A stretch of 64,000 nt of DNA from JACMLD01 sp044227095 (GTDB lineage Bacteria; Bacteroidota; Bacteroidia; Chitinophagales; Chitinophagaceae), in contig JBGAFV010000001.1 in assembly GCA_044227095.1 (NCBI GenBank), forward strand, positions 4,278,001-4,342,000, read 5' to 3'. The translations under genes and the position numbers were made by a program. Shown here piece by piece: positions 10,125 to 17,519 of this stretch. Under the pieces are notes generated by a model that worked only from the letters and a program-made list of their open reading frames with translations, was not told the DNA's origin and did no database searches. Position 1 is the first letter of the stretch. Each line of letters starts with the position of its first letter.

Positions 10125-11393
10125 TTACCAGGCATTTGCCTTTTCTTCAAATTTGCTGTCTTTTAAAAATTTCTGGTAATCTTTTATATGCAGCATTTCA
10201 TAAACAGCTTTCTTTTTATCTGTTGAATGCACATAATAAGATTTGCAGATTTCATAACCAACCCAATACCCTAAATCAGCTGGCCAGTCGGGTCGATCCT
10301 GATCACCATTGGCAATCCAGTTATGTGATCTGTCCAGCAGCATTTCCGCTTTAAATTTTTCCCAGATTATTTTCTCTCTTCCTTTTGCAAATTCCTGTAG
10401 CCTTGTATTGGCCGATTGTCCTGCAATCATCTCACCAATAAAATCTGCCATGCCTTCAAGTATGGCCCCCTTTAGCAAAGTAGTATCGGACGCCATGTTA
10501 GCTTGCTGAAAATGAACAAGCTCATGGGCAACAGTTGCAGAAAGGTTTGAAAACGGAGACAGGTAATGTTGCGCCCAATCCTGAAGTTCTGTTGTATCGG
10601 TTGTTTTTGTCTTACACAATTGATCAATTGCAAGTATAAGGCCATTGCTATTTGAAGTACCAGCAGAATTTAGTTTGCCAATTACAAAATATACATTTGG
10701 GAAAATAGCCTGCGGATAGATCTCTTTTAATTTTGTAAAAGACTTTCTATAGGCAGGAGTAAAAGAAATAGCTTTAAAAGTATTTTGCCTTATACTCCTG
10801 TAAAATTTATCTTTCTCATTATGGCCTTTGGTGAAAGAGTACATGCTTGCACCCATCTTGTTTACAAAATAATCTTGCAAAGCCAGTGTGCCTTTATCTA
10901 TGTATTCCTTTTTATAAATAGCCGAAGCATGTGCTGTATCTTTCTGAACCATATCGTAAGCCTTCCAGAAATTGCGCACATCAACATCTGTAATTTTTGC
11001 TGCCGATGGCTGCGTTGAATAAGAAGGTTTAATTGAGCCAATTAACTTTTTCCATCGGGCAGATTTATTTACGAAGCCAAAAGTCTCTTCGTCTTGTAAT
11101 GAAGGCAGATCGTTATACCCGTTATCAATAATCGCTTTTTCAAGACAGGCAAATGTGTGCAGGCTATCTTTGTTTTCCGCAAATGCATGGGCTGCATAGA
11201 AGAAATAATCTTGTTTTGCTATTTTATTGTCTGCTAATTCAGCTGCCTTTGTCCATAACTTTCCGGCATTGTCAAAATCTTTTTTCTTATAAAAAACATT
11301 TCCGGCATTTAGCAAGCTGTCGGCACTTGATTGTGTAAAAGAGGCAAAGGGTACCATAAACAATAAAAGCCATGCTAACATTTTTCCAGTCAT
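10125..11393 (-). CDS. Secreted putative zinc metallopeptidase (HExxH, DUF2268-like)
   Basis: 422 residues with a signal peptide (to about residue 21) and a short TPR-like N-terminal part (residues 25-60). The C-terminal half has a zinc-binding HELVH at 290-294 and a downstream Glu in EGMADFIGE (about 313), the arrangement of gluzincin-type peptidases such as DUF2268 proteins. Peptidase activity is inferred only from this motif. It is followed closely by the secreted hydrolase and sits behind the ECF sigma factor gene, on the same strand. Confidence 0.7.
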   Translation of the reverse strand: MTGKMLAWLLLFMVPFASFTQSSADSLLNAGNVFYKKKDFDNAGKLWTKAAELADNKIAKQDYFFYAAHAFAENKDSLHTFACLEKAIIDNGYNDLPSLQDEETFGFVNKSARWKKLIGSIKPSYSTQPSAAKITDVDVRNFWKAYDMVQKDTAHASAIYKKEYIDKGTLALQDYFVNKMGASMYSFTKGHNEKDKFYRSIRQNTFKAISFTPAYRKSFTKLKEIYPQAIFPNVYFVIGKLNSAGTSNSNGLILAIDQLCKTKTTDTTELQDWAQHYLSPFSNLSATVAHELVHFQQANMASDTTLLKGAILEGMADFIGEMIAGQSANTRLQEFAKGREKIIWEKFKAEMLLDRSHNWIANGDQDRPDWPADLGYWVGYEICKSYYVHSTDKKKAVYEMLHIKDYQKFLKDSKFEEKANAW

Positions 11394-11443
11394 AGTATCT
11401 TATATCTTGTATAAATAAAAAACGCCTATTTAGAAATCTTACC

Positions 11444-12679
11444 TTACTGACTGCACTCCTCTATTTTACCCAATATATGCACTTTGTCCGATGCAGATTT
11501 TGTGAGCTTCAGCGCATCTTTAAAATGCCCTGAGGCTTTTATATTGTCAACCCCTTTATAAAGTTCACCTAAAAGTAAATGGTATAAATGATTACCGGTT
11601 AGATTTATTTTTTCTGCTTCTACAATGGCGGCTTCGCTTCCGTTAACCTTAGCAAGCGCATAGATCCTGTTTAATGCAGCAATAGGCGAATATTCAATAA
11701 ATAGCAGTTGATTGTACAGCTGTAAAATGTTTTCCCATTTTTCGTTTGTGTCTTCTTTAATAGTATGCCAGTAAGCTATACCAGCTTCGAGGTGATATTT
11801 TGTTAGCTTGCTGCCTTGTGCAGCCCTGTTTAAAAAAAACTCTCCTTTCTCAATCAATTCCCTGTTCCATAAATTGGTATCCTGGTCTTTGTATAAAACG
11901 GTTTCGCCTTTTTCGTTAAGCCTTGCATCAAACCTTGATGAATGAAAACACATTAAAGAGAGAAGTGCATTGGCGCCAGGCTTATTGGTATGTTCGTTTT
12001 CAATAAGCAAATGCACCAGGCGCATCGCTTCAAAACAAAGATCTTTCCTTAATGAAATATCTTTGTTTGACGAATAATAACCTTCATTAAAAAGCAGGTA
12101 CAAAGTCATTAATACAACAGATAACCTATCATCTATTTCATGCAATGCCGGCTGGGTTATATTTATTTTTTCTGCTTTTAATTTTTCTTTTGCCCGTTGC
12201 TGGCGTTTATAAATAACTTCTTTATTGGTAAGAAAAGCACTGGCTATTTCATCTGCGCCAAAACCACAAAGAAGATTTAATGCCAGTCCGATTTGAGCTT
12301 CCGGCGGATTGCAGGGATGACAAACAACAAATATCATTGCCAACTGGCTATCGTTAATATTGCGAACAGATAAATCAATTTCTATTTCTTCTGATGTTTT
12401 TGCAGCGCTGTACTTTATATCTTTTGCAATGGTTTGTGCAAAAAAAGAATGCCGCTTCAGGTAATCCTTTGTTTTATTTTTTGCAACGGTATACAGCCAT
12501 GCTGTTGGGTTTTCTGGCAAACCTTTCAACCCCCATAATTCAGAAGCAGAAAGAAAAGTATCGCTTACAATGTCTTCCGCTATTTCAATATGTTCAATAC
12601 CAAATAACCTGCACAATACAGCAACAATTTTCCTGTATTCTGTCCTGAATAAATGCGGTATAAGTTCTGATTGCTTCAT
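11444..12679 (-). CDS. ECF-family RNA polymerase sigma factor, ECF42 type
   Basis: 411 residues, much longer than a usual ECF sigma. Region 2 (about 10-80, including AEDIVSDTFLSA and NPTAWLYTVAKNKTKDYLKR) and region 4 (about 120-175, with PPEAQIGLALNLLCGFGADEIASAFL and YKRQQRAKEKL parts) are followed by a helical C-terminal extension of about 220 residues (RLVHLLIENE, LSLMCFHSSRFDAR, YHLEAGIAYWHT, LYNQLLFIEYSPIAALNR). This layout is that of the ECF42 group, which has no anti-sigma factor and is encoded with DGPF proteins. The DGPF gene lies 52 bp upstream, as expected. Confidence 0.92.
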   Translation of the reverse strand: MKQSELIPHLFRTEYRKIVAVLCRLFGIEHIEIAEDIVSDTFLSASELWGLKGLPENPTAWLYTVAKNKTKDYLKRHSFFAQTIAKDIKYSAAKTSEEIEIDLSVRNINDSQLAMIFVVCHPCNPPEAQIGLALNLLCGFGADEIASAFLTNKEVIYKRQQRAKEKLKAEKINITQPALHEIDDRLSVVLMTLYLLFNEGYYSSNKDISLRKDLCFEAMRLVHLLIENEHTNKPGANALLSLMCFHSSRFDARLNEKGETVLYKDQDTNLWNRELIEKGEFFLNRAAQGSKLTKYHLEAGIAYWHTIKEDTNEKWENILQLYNQLLFIEYSPIAALNRIYALAKVNGSEAAIVEAEKINLTGNHLYHLLLGELYKGVDNIKASGHFKDALKLTKSASDKVHILGKIEECSQ

Positions 12680-12731
12680 AAAAAAATGCCCTTGTAAAAA
12701 TACAAAGGCACGGGCATTGTGTGTATGGTGG

Positions 12732-13073
12732 TTACATCATATCAATCTCTCTTATTTCTACGTTTCCGCCGGTAGCTAAAACAGGGCAGCCTTTTGCAAG
12801 TTCGGTTGCTTCTTCCAGTGAGCTTGCCTTAATAATTGTATACCCTGCAATTGATTCTTTTATTTCTGTATAGGGCCCGTCTGCAATTACATTGCCCGGC
12901 TTTAAAATTTTGCCTGCGGGAGCAAGCCTGTTTCCCCTTTCGGTAAGTTTATTTTGTGCAGCAATACCGCCAATCCAATCCATCCAGTGTTTCATAGAAG
13001 CCTGCATTTCTTCCGGTGAACGCCTGGTAAGTGTGCTGTAGTCGGTTCTGAATAACAGTAAGAAATCTTTCAT
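12732..13073 (-). CDS. YCII-related DGPF domain protein
   Basis: 113 residues from the ATG at 13073 (MKDFLLLFR); an in-frame start at 13103 is less likely. The family signature appears as ADGPYTEIKESIAGYTI, with later KGCPVL and VEIREI. DGPF proteins of this type are genetic partners of ECF42 sigma factors, and the sigma gene follows 52 bp downstream. The biochemical role is not established; they are suspected to influence sigma activity or to sense a small molecule. Confidence 0.9.
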   Translation of the reverse strand: MKDFLLLFRTDYSTLTRRSPEEMQASMKHWMDWIGGIAAQNKLTERGNRLAPAGKILKPGNVIADGPYTEIKESIAGYTIIKASSLEEATELAKGCPVLATGGNVEIREIDMM

Positions 13074-13103
13074 TTTGTTTACATTTTTAGTGTTAAAGAA
13101 CAA

Positions 13104-13481
13104 TGACGATTGAATTTGCCGGATTGGACAAATTTGAGAAAATAATTTTTAAGAATGGCCAACATCCTCGCCTGGCGTTTGATTGCTGATTTTGAGATTA
13201 AGGATTTGAGGCGAGGTGGAATGATTTCCAGACTTTAGCCATGACCGGTGTCCTTACCAACCATTCTTGCCTCCCTAAAATATTTTTTCTTTTCCTGACT
13301 ATAGACTGCCGACTATAGACTATTATAGTTACCAACCACGAAAGAAACACATTTTAATACCTCAAAAACAATAAATAAAGCTTTTTTAAGTTCTTTTGCT
13401 TGCCAGCCCTAGTATTAATTACTAAAGAAGCTCTGGTTGGCAAATTGATTACTTTACCCTCTATAACCTAACCAATTATCC
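13104..13481. other. Intergenic region ahead of the GIY-YIG operon
   Basis: About 380 bases without a gene. It holds an 8-bp inverted repeat (CCTCGCCT near 13166, AGGCGAGG near 13210) and the left copy of a 37-bp imperfect direct repeat (13231-13267) whose partner lies beyond the operon. The promoter of the operon should be near its right end. Confidence 0.6.
13231..13267 (+). repeat. Left copy of 37-bp direct repeat bracketing the GIY-YIG operon
   Basis: By hand alignment 31 of 37 positions match 16196-16232 in the same orientation. The best-conserved core is TGTCCTYACCAACCATYCT. Confidence 0.65.
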
Positions 13482-14486
13482 ATGTCAACCCTGAAAAGTT
13501 TGGCGCGAAGCTATGCCGCTGCACAACGACGTTCGGAATCTATCCGCAAATCAAATACCCGCGAATCACTCCGGCAATTCCAGCAAGAAGAAAAAGCAAA
13601 GTCTCTCCAAAACGCAAGTGAAGTAGTAGACAGGTACAATGAGATTATCAAAAACCTTACAGCAATGCACCGTGAGGAAATGAAAATTCTTAACTGGGAT
13701 GAAATACTGAATGAACCAGAACCTTCTGTACCGCAGCGCACAGACACTGCCGAACAAAAAGCCCTGCATGCTTCTAAAAACTATAGGCCTTCGTTGTTCG
13801 ATAAACTTTTAATGCAGAGCAAGTCAAAAGAAAAAAAACTGGCAGCTGCTATTTTTAGCTCCAAGCAAAAAGACGAGATTGACTATAACAATGCAATAAC
13901 TGCACATACATCGGCTACAGAAGAATGGGAAACCATGAAAACGCTGGCACAGGGTATTTTAGAAAAAGATCCCGATACTTACAGCGCTGCAGTACAAAAA
14001 TTAATTCCTTTTTCTTCTCTCCCACTCGGCAAAAATTTAAACCTGTCTTTTGAACCGATGTACGTAACGGTAAATATATTGCTGAACGATATAGATGATA
14101 TTCCGCAAAATGTTTACACCCTTACCAGCACAGGAAAGCTTTCAGAAAAAAACATGCCGGCATCTAAGCGCAATGAACTTTACCAGGATCATATTTGCAG
14201 CAGCATGATTAGAGCAGCTACAGAAATTCTTTCTATTCTTCCTATTGAATACGTTGTTGTAAATGGCCTTTTGGATATGCTTAAACCTTCTACAGGTAAA
14301 ATGGAAGAACAGGCTATCGCTTCTGTTGCCTTTGTGCCAGAAACACTTGCTAAACTAAACTTAGCAAATGTAGATCCGTCTGATGCTTTTAAAAACTTCA
14401 TCCACCAAATGAAGTTTTCAAAAACAAACGGGTTTCAACCTGTTGAAGCAATCAATGCCAAAACACTCGTTATAACATCGAATTAA
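13482..14486 (+). CDS. Uncharacterised protein, partner of DUF4041/GIY-YIG protein
   Basis: 334 residues, not recognised as a named family. The N-terminus (1-70) is basic and Gln/Arg/Glu-rich and predicted helical (AAAQRRSESIRKSNTRES). A second charged helical part lies at about 115-160. The C-terminal half is globular, with IPFSSLPLGKNLNLSFEPMY and YVVVNGLLDML. There is no signal peptide or membrane segment. It ends nine bases before the DUF4041 gene, so the two form an operon and probably act together. Function unknown. Confidence 0.75.
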   Translation: MSTLKSLARSYAAAQRRSESIRKSNTRESLRQFQQEEKAKSLQNASEVVDRYNEIIKNLTAMHREEMKILNWDEILNEPEPSVPQRTDTAEQKALHASKNYRPSLFDKLLMQSKSKEKKLAAAIFSSKQKDEIDYNNAITAHTSATEEWETMKTLAQGILEKDPDTYSAAVQKLIPFSSLPLGKNLNLSFEPMYVTVNILLNDIDDIPQNVYTLTSTGKLSEKNMPASKRNELYQDHICSSMIRAATEILSILPIEYVVVNGLLDMLKPSTGKMEEQAIASVAFVPETLAKLNLANVDPSDAFKNFIHQMKFSKTNGFQPVEAINAKTLVITSN

Positions 14487-14495
14487 AAAATTACT

Positions 14496-15962
14496 ATGTT
14501 TTCCAATCAAACTAAAAAACAACTGGAAGAAACTGAAGCCTCGTTGCTTAAATGCCAGGCAGAACTTTCTGCTACTAAAACACAGCTTACTTCCTGCCAA
14601 AGCGAATTTGCTGCACTTAGTGCAGAACTTGCCAAAATAAAAGCGAAGCATGATAGCACTGCCACGCAGCTTATAGATACGCAAAATAAATCTGCACAGC
14701 TAATAGAAAAATATGCTGGCATTATTAACCAGGAAAAAGCAGTAGCAGAACTGGAAACAAAAATTACGGATACAAAGAACGAACTGCAGCAATTGCAGGA
14801 AAAATACAACCAGGGCCTTGCTAATTATGCTGATTTGGAAAAAGAAGTTAACCTGTACCAGGATACGCTGGAGATTGGAACTTTTGGCCTCTATGTACCG
14901 CAGCACAACTTTATTACTTCTGAAGAATTTAGCAGTGCATTGCAGGCTAATTACGAAAAACAGAAACAACTTGTTAAAGATGATCTTGCTGCAGTATGTA
15001 CCACAGAATGGTCTATTGGTGGAAGCAAAGCAGAAGGAAAAAAAATGACCAATCAGTACAAAAAATTAATGCTCTATGCATTTAATGGCGAGTGCGACAG
15101 TTGCATTGCAAAAGTAAAATGGAACAATGCAGGCAAAACAAAAGAACGAATAGAAAAAGCTTTTGAAAACATTAATAAACTTGGACAAACACAATTTGTT
15201 TACTTAAGTGAACAATTGCTTGCACTGAAAGTTGAAGAGCTTTCACTCTCTCATGAATACGAACTGAAGCAACATGCAGAGAAAGAAGAACAGCGTAGAA
15301 TAAGAGAGCAAATGCGTGAAGAAGAAAAAGCACAACGTGATTTTGAACGTGCCCAGCGTGAAGCAGAAGATGAAGAAAACAGGTACCAGCGTTCTTTAGA
15401 TAAAGCCAAACAAGAATTGAGTACTGCAGGTGGAAAACAACTTGAAGCACTTAAGCAACAGGTAGCAGCATTAGAAGAAAAACTGAAAGCAGCGCAGGAA
15501 AATAAGGAACGTGCAATTTCTATGGCGCAACAAACCAGGGCTGGCCATATTTATGTTATCAGCAACATTGGCTCGTTTGGAGATGATGTTTATAAAATAG
15601 GCATGACACGCAGGCTAGACCCATTGGACAGGGTGCGGGAACTGGGCGATGCATCTGTGCCTTTTCATTTTGATATACATGCCATTATTTATTCTGAAGA
15701 TGCGCCACAACTTGAGTGGGAAATACACCAGAAATTTAATGACCGCAGGTTGAACCGTATTAATGGCCGCAGAGAATTTTTTCGTGTGAGCCTGGACGAA
15801 ATAGAAACAGTTGTTAAACAACATTACAACGCAGAAATTACTTTTACCAAACTTGCCGATGCAAAAGAATATCGTGAAACACAAACAATGATCGATCAGG
15901 TAAAAAAGGCAATGGAACAAAATACAAAACAGGAAAAATTTCCTTCAAAACTGGCAGTATAA
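14496..15962 (+). CDS. DUF4041 / T5orf172 GIY-YIG nuclease-family coiled-coil protein
   Basis: 488 residues. A long coiled coil (1-125), a DUF4041 region (about 130-300, including YAFNGECDSCIAKVKWNN and an Arg/Glu-rich helix EEQRRIREQMREEEKAQR) and a second coiled coil (300-345) lead to a C-terminal T5orf172/MUG113-type GIY-YIG domain (about 350-445). That domain has HIYVISN, VYKIGMTRR, DRVRELGD, a Glu in QLEWEIHQKF (407/409) and INGRREFFRVSL. GIY-YIG domains cut nucleic acids; DUF4041 proteins occur in phages, prophages and bacterial accessory regions. Hydrolase activity here is inferred. It is the second gene of a two-gene operon. Confidence 0.85.
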   Translation: MFSNQTKKQLEETEASLLKCQAELSATKTQLTSCQSEFAALSAELAKIKAKHDSTATQLIDTQNKSAQLIEKYAGIINQEKAVAELETKITDTKNELQQLQEKYNQGLANYADLEKEVNLYQDTLEIGTFGLYVPQHNFITSEEFSSALQANYEKQKQLVKDDLAAVCTTEWSIGGSKAEGKKMTNQYKKLMLYAFNGECDSCIAKVKWNNAGKTKERIEKAFENINKLGQTQFVYLSEQLLALKVEELSLSHEYELKQHAEKEEQRRIREQMREEEKAQRDFERAQREAEDEENRYQRSLDKAKQELSTAGGKQLEALKQQVAALEEKLKAAQENKERAISMAQQTRAGHIYVISNIGSFGDDVYKIGMTRRLDPLDRVRELGDASVPFHFDIHAIIYSEDAPQLEWEIHQKFNDRRLNRINGRREFFRVSLDEIETVVKQHYNAEITFTKLADAKEYRETQTMIDQVKKAMEQNTKQEKFPSKLAV

Positions 15963-15988
15963 TCAATCCATACAACGAAACAAAAAAT

Positions 15989-16011
15989 AATGCCGGTTAA
16001 TAGCCGGCATT
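15989..16011 (-). terminator. Hairpin AATGCCGG/CCGGCATT downstream of the GIY-YIG operon
   Basis: Eight-base stem AATGCCGG (15989-15996) and CCGGCATT (16004-16011) around a 7-nt loop. The A-tract to its left makes it a minus-strand terminator, matching the hairpin that ends the fibronectin gene at 40.3 kb, though it may also stop the plus-strand operon. Confidence 0.6.
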
Positions 16012-16019
16012 ATAATTAT

Positions 16020-16067
16020 AGGCAAGAGTTATTTTGTACTGCAATATTTTGGTAATAGTTTCCGCTT
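16020..16067 (-). pseudogene. 3'-end remnant of a fibronectin-III-type gene
   Basis: On the minus strand this stretch encodes ETITKI in the same position relative to the adjacent hairpin as the last residues (ETITKIVA) of the intact gene at 40322-40945. The hairpin sequence and the bases between are also alike. The rest of the gene is missing, so this looks like a leftover from a duplicated or deleted copy. Confidence 0.5.
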
Positions 16068-16093
16068 AAAATCTAATAACCAGGAGCGATAAC
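16068..16093 (+). repeat. 26-bp direct repeat of the 3' end of the 17038 gene
   Basis: Matches 17415-17440 at 24 of 26 positions. The second copy is the last codons and stop of the 133-residue gene (KSNSKER then stop); here it reads KSNNQER then stop, so it resembles a remnant of a paralogue. Confidence 0.6.
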
Positions 16094-16130
16094 AATAAGA
16101 GCTCAGGTTAACGCTCTCCAATACCACAAG

Positions 16131-16178
16131 CACGCAACCTGCAACTATTACGCTATTATCCTGTCTTGCTGCAAGCAT
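16131..16178 (+). repeat. Direct repeat left of the 21-bp array
   Basis: Imperfect copy of 16563-16608: both share a CGCAnnyTGCAACT start and CCTGTCTTGCTGyAAGyAT. The two copies bracket the 21-bp array in direct orientation. Confidence 0.55.
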
Positions 16179-16195
16179 GACAGAGCGGATTTGGT

Positions 16196-16232
16196 GACTT
16201 AATCCATGGCCGCTGTCCTCACCAACCATCCT
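16196..16232 (+). repeat. Right copy of 37-bp direct repeat bracketing the GIY-YIG operon
   Basis: Partner of 13231-13267 in the same orientation (31 of 37 matches). Together the copies enclose the whole two-gene operon and the following hairpin, as attachment or recombination sites would. Confidence 0.6.
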
Positions 16233-16242
16233 CAATACCATA

Positions 16243-16522
16243 ATCGCATTAATTTAATTACATATGTGTCACGAGCATACCCCTCCAAAAAACGATCGGA
16301 GTTGATGAACTCTTGACAAGAGTGAACGAACTCACGACAAGAGTGAACGAACTCCTGACAAGAGTGAACGAACTCCTGGCAAGAGTGAACGAACTCCTGA
16401 CAAGAGTGAACGAACTCTTGACAAGAGTGAACGAACTCTTGACAAGAGTGAACGAACTCCTGACAAGAGTGAACGAACTCTTGTTGCGAAATGACTAAAA
16501 ATTCAGCGGATTTGACGAACTC
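16243..16522 (+). repeat. Element copy 1 with 21-bp tandem array (8 units)
   Basis: Eight 21-bp units (consensus ACAAGAGTGAACGAACTCCTG) run from 16316 to 16483; variants end in TTG or ACG. Each unit junction approximates the 15-bp dyad ACTCTTGACAAGAGT, exact where the unit ends TTG. Flanks also match those of a second array at 41122-41441. One forward frame reads (TRVNELL)n, a coiled-coil-like heptad, but it lacks an ATG; several other frames are open too because of the repeat length. Confidence 0.9.
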
Positions 16523-16562
16523 TTCTTGCAAAATATCTAAACTCCACCAATTAGTACAATTA

Positions 16563-16608
16563 CGCAGTTTGCAACTTATACGCTCTTACCCTGTCTTGCT
16601 GTAAGTAT
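16563..16608 (+). repeat. Direct repeat right of the 21-bp array
   Basis: Partner of 16131-16178 on the other side of the array, same orientation. Confidence 0.55.
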
Positions 16609-16639
16609 TTTGTGGGCTTTATATTAAAGCATGGTACTA

Positions 16640-16905
16640 TTGCCTATGCTTCCTGCGGCTCAACCTCCACGGGATGCTTGCAGCACGACAATGCGGAGTG
16701 GTTATTATTTTTATTTCTCGCCCGCCTGAATGACAAAGTCGGGCAGGCAAAGCCCGCAAAGGAGCAGCGCAAAGAACTTTCGAGGCTATTCTTTTTATTT
16801 CTCGCAAAGAACGCAAAGGAGCAGCGCAAAGCACTTTCGCTTTTGTCATCCCGACGAAGGAGGGATCTTCGCGACTTGAGTATTCTTCTATGTTGCCGGT
16901 GAGGA
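16640..16905. repeat. REP-like dispersed repeat, copy 1
   Basis: Shares long stretches with 39940-40235 (the CTGCGGCTCAA start, the CAGCACGACAATGCGGAGTGG segment, GACGAAGGAGGGATCTTCGC at its end) and, in part, with 46090-46212. It contains the imperfect hairpin GCCCGCCTG/CGGGCAGGC and internal copies of a subunit with GCAAAGGAGCAGCGCAAAG. Several frames are open but are repeat artefacts, not genes. Confidence 0.8.
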
Positions 16906-17037
16906 TACCGACCAAGAGAGGGAAAAGATTTGCTGATGCGGGCATATATTATTGCGCTTGATGCAAACAGAAAGAAATAGAATGTATAATTTTAAGTCGT
17001 AAATTTTTCATTTTATAAAGAACCCAATCCACCTATT

Positions 17038-17439
17038 ATGGCTACAAGATTATTGACAATATCTTTTTTGCTTACAATCATCAGCGTTCTCTGCTATTCT
17101 CGTCCAGGTTCATCTAATGGTATGGTTGGCTATATGATGAGTTTTCGTTGTTGCTTCAGCGACTCTGTTACCATAACCTACATTGATGATTCTACTCACC
17201 CTTCTAAGAGAGATTATCAGCAAACAAAATTTATAGTAAGAAATGAAGTTGACGCTACTCCCCAGCCCTGGCACAATTTTCAGCCAAAAACAAAATATGC
17301 ATATTGCACCATAAGTTTGAAGAATGATACACAGAAGCTTGTTATAAACCTTCCGCAGGTTGATTCATTGCTTTTTATAAGAGTATACAAGCAGAACAAT
17401 ACACTTTCCTATGAAAAATCTAATAGCAAGGAGCGATAA
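17038..17439 (+). CDS. Small secreted protein of unknown function
   Basis: 133 residues with an N-terminal hydrophobic signal (LLTISFLLTIISVLCYS). The rest is beta-rich (FRCCFSDSVTITYID, YAYCTISLKND, KLVINLPQVDSLLFIRVY) with a Cys pair near residue 38. No family was recognised. Its last codons are duplicated about 1.35 kb upstream (16068-16093), suggesting a lost paralogue. It stands alone between repeat regions. Confidence 0.65.
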   Translation: MATRLLTISFLLTIISVLCYSRPGSSNGMVGYMMSFRCCFSDSVTITYIDDSTHPSKRDYQQTKFIVRNEVDATPQPWHNFQPKTKYAYCTISLKNDTQKLVINLPQVDSLLFIRVYKQNNTLSYEKSNSKER

Positions 17440-17467
17440 CTTTTAGCTTACAATCGTGTACATGCTG

Positions 17468-17505
17468 CCATTCCGACGAAGGAGGGATCTCTTGCACTTG
17501 AATAC
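17468..17505. repeat. Fragment of the REP-like repeat
   Basis: CATTCCGACGAAGGAGGGAT followed by CTC..CACTTGA matches the right end of the larger repeats at 16850-16880 and 40180-40210. Confidence 0.5.
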
Positions 17506-17519
17506 TAGTAGAAGACAAC

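Noticed and set aside
16313..16498. CRISPR array
   Set aside because: Units are directly adjacent 21-mers with no spacers, and no cas genes are present.
16232..16531. Minus-strand frame with (QEFVHSC)n repeats across array 1
   Set aside because: A 21-bp repeat leaves several frames open; this one is read in a different register in array 2, so it is not conserved.
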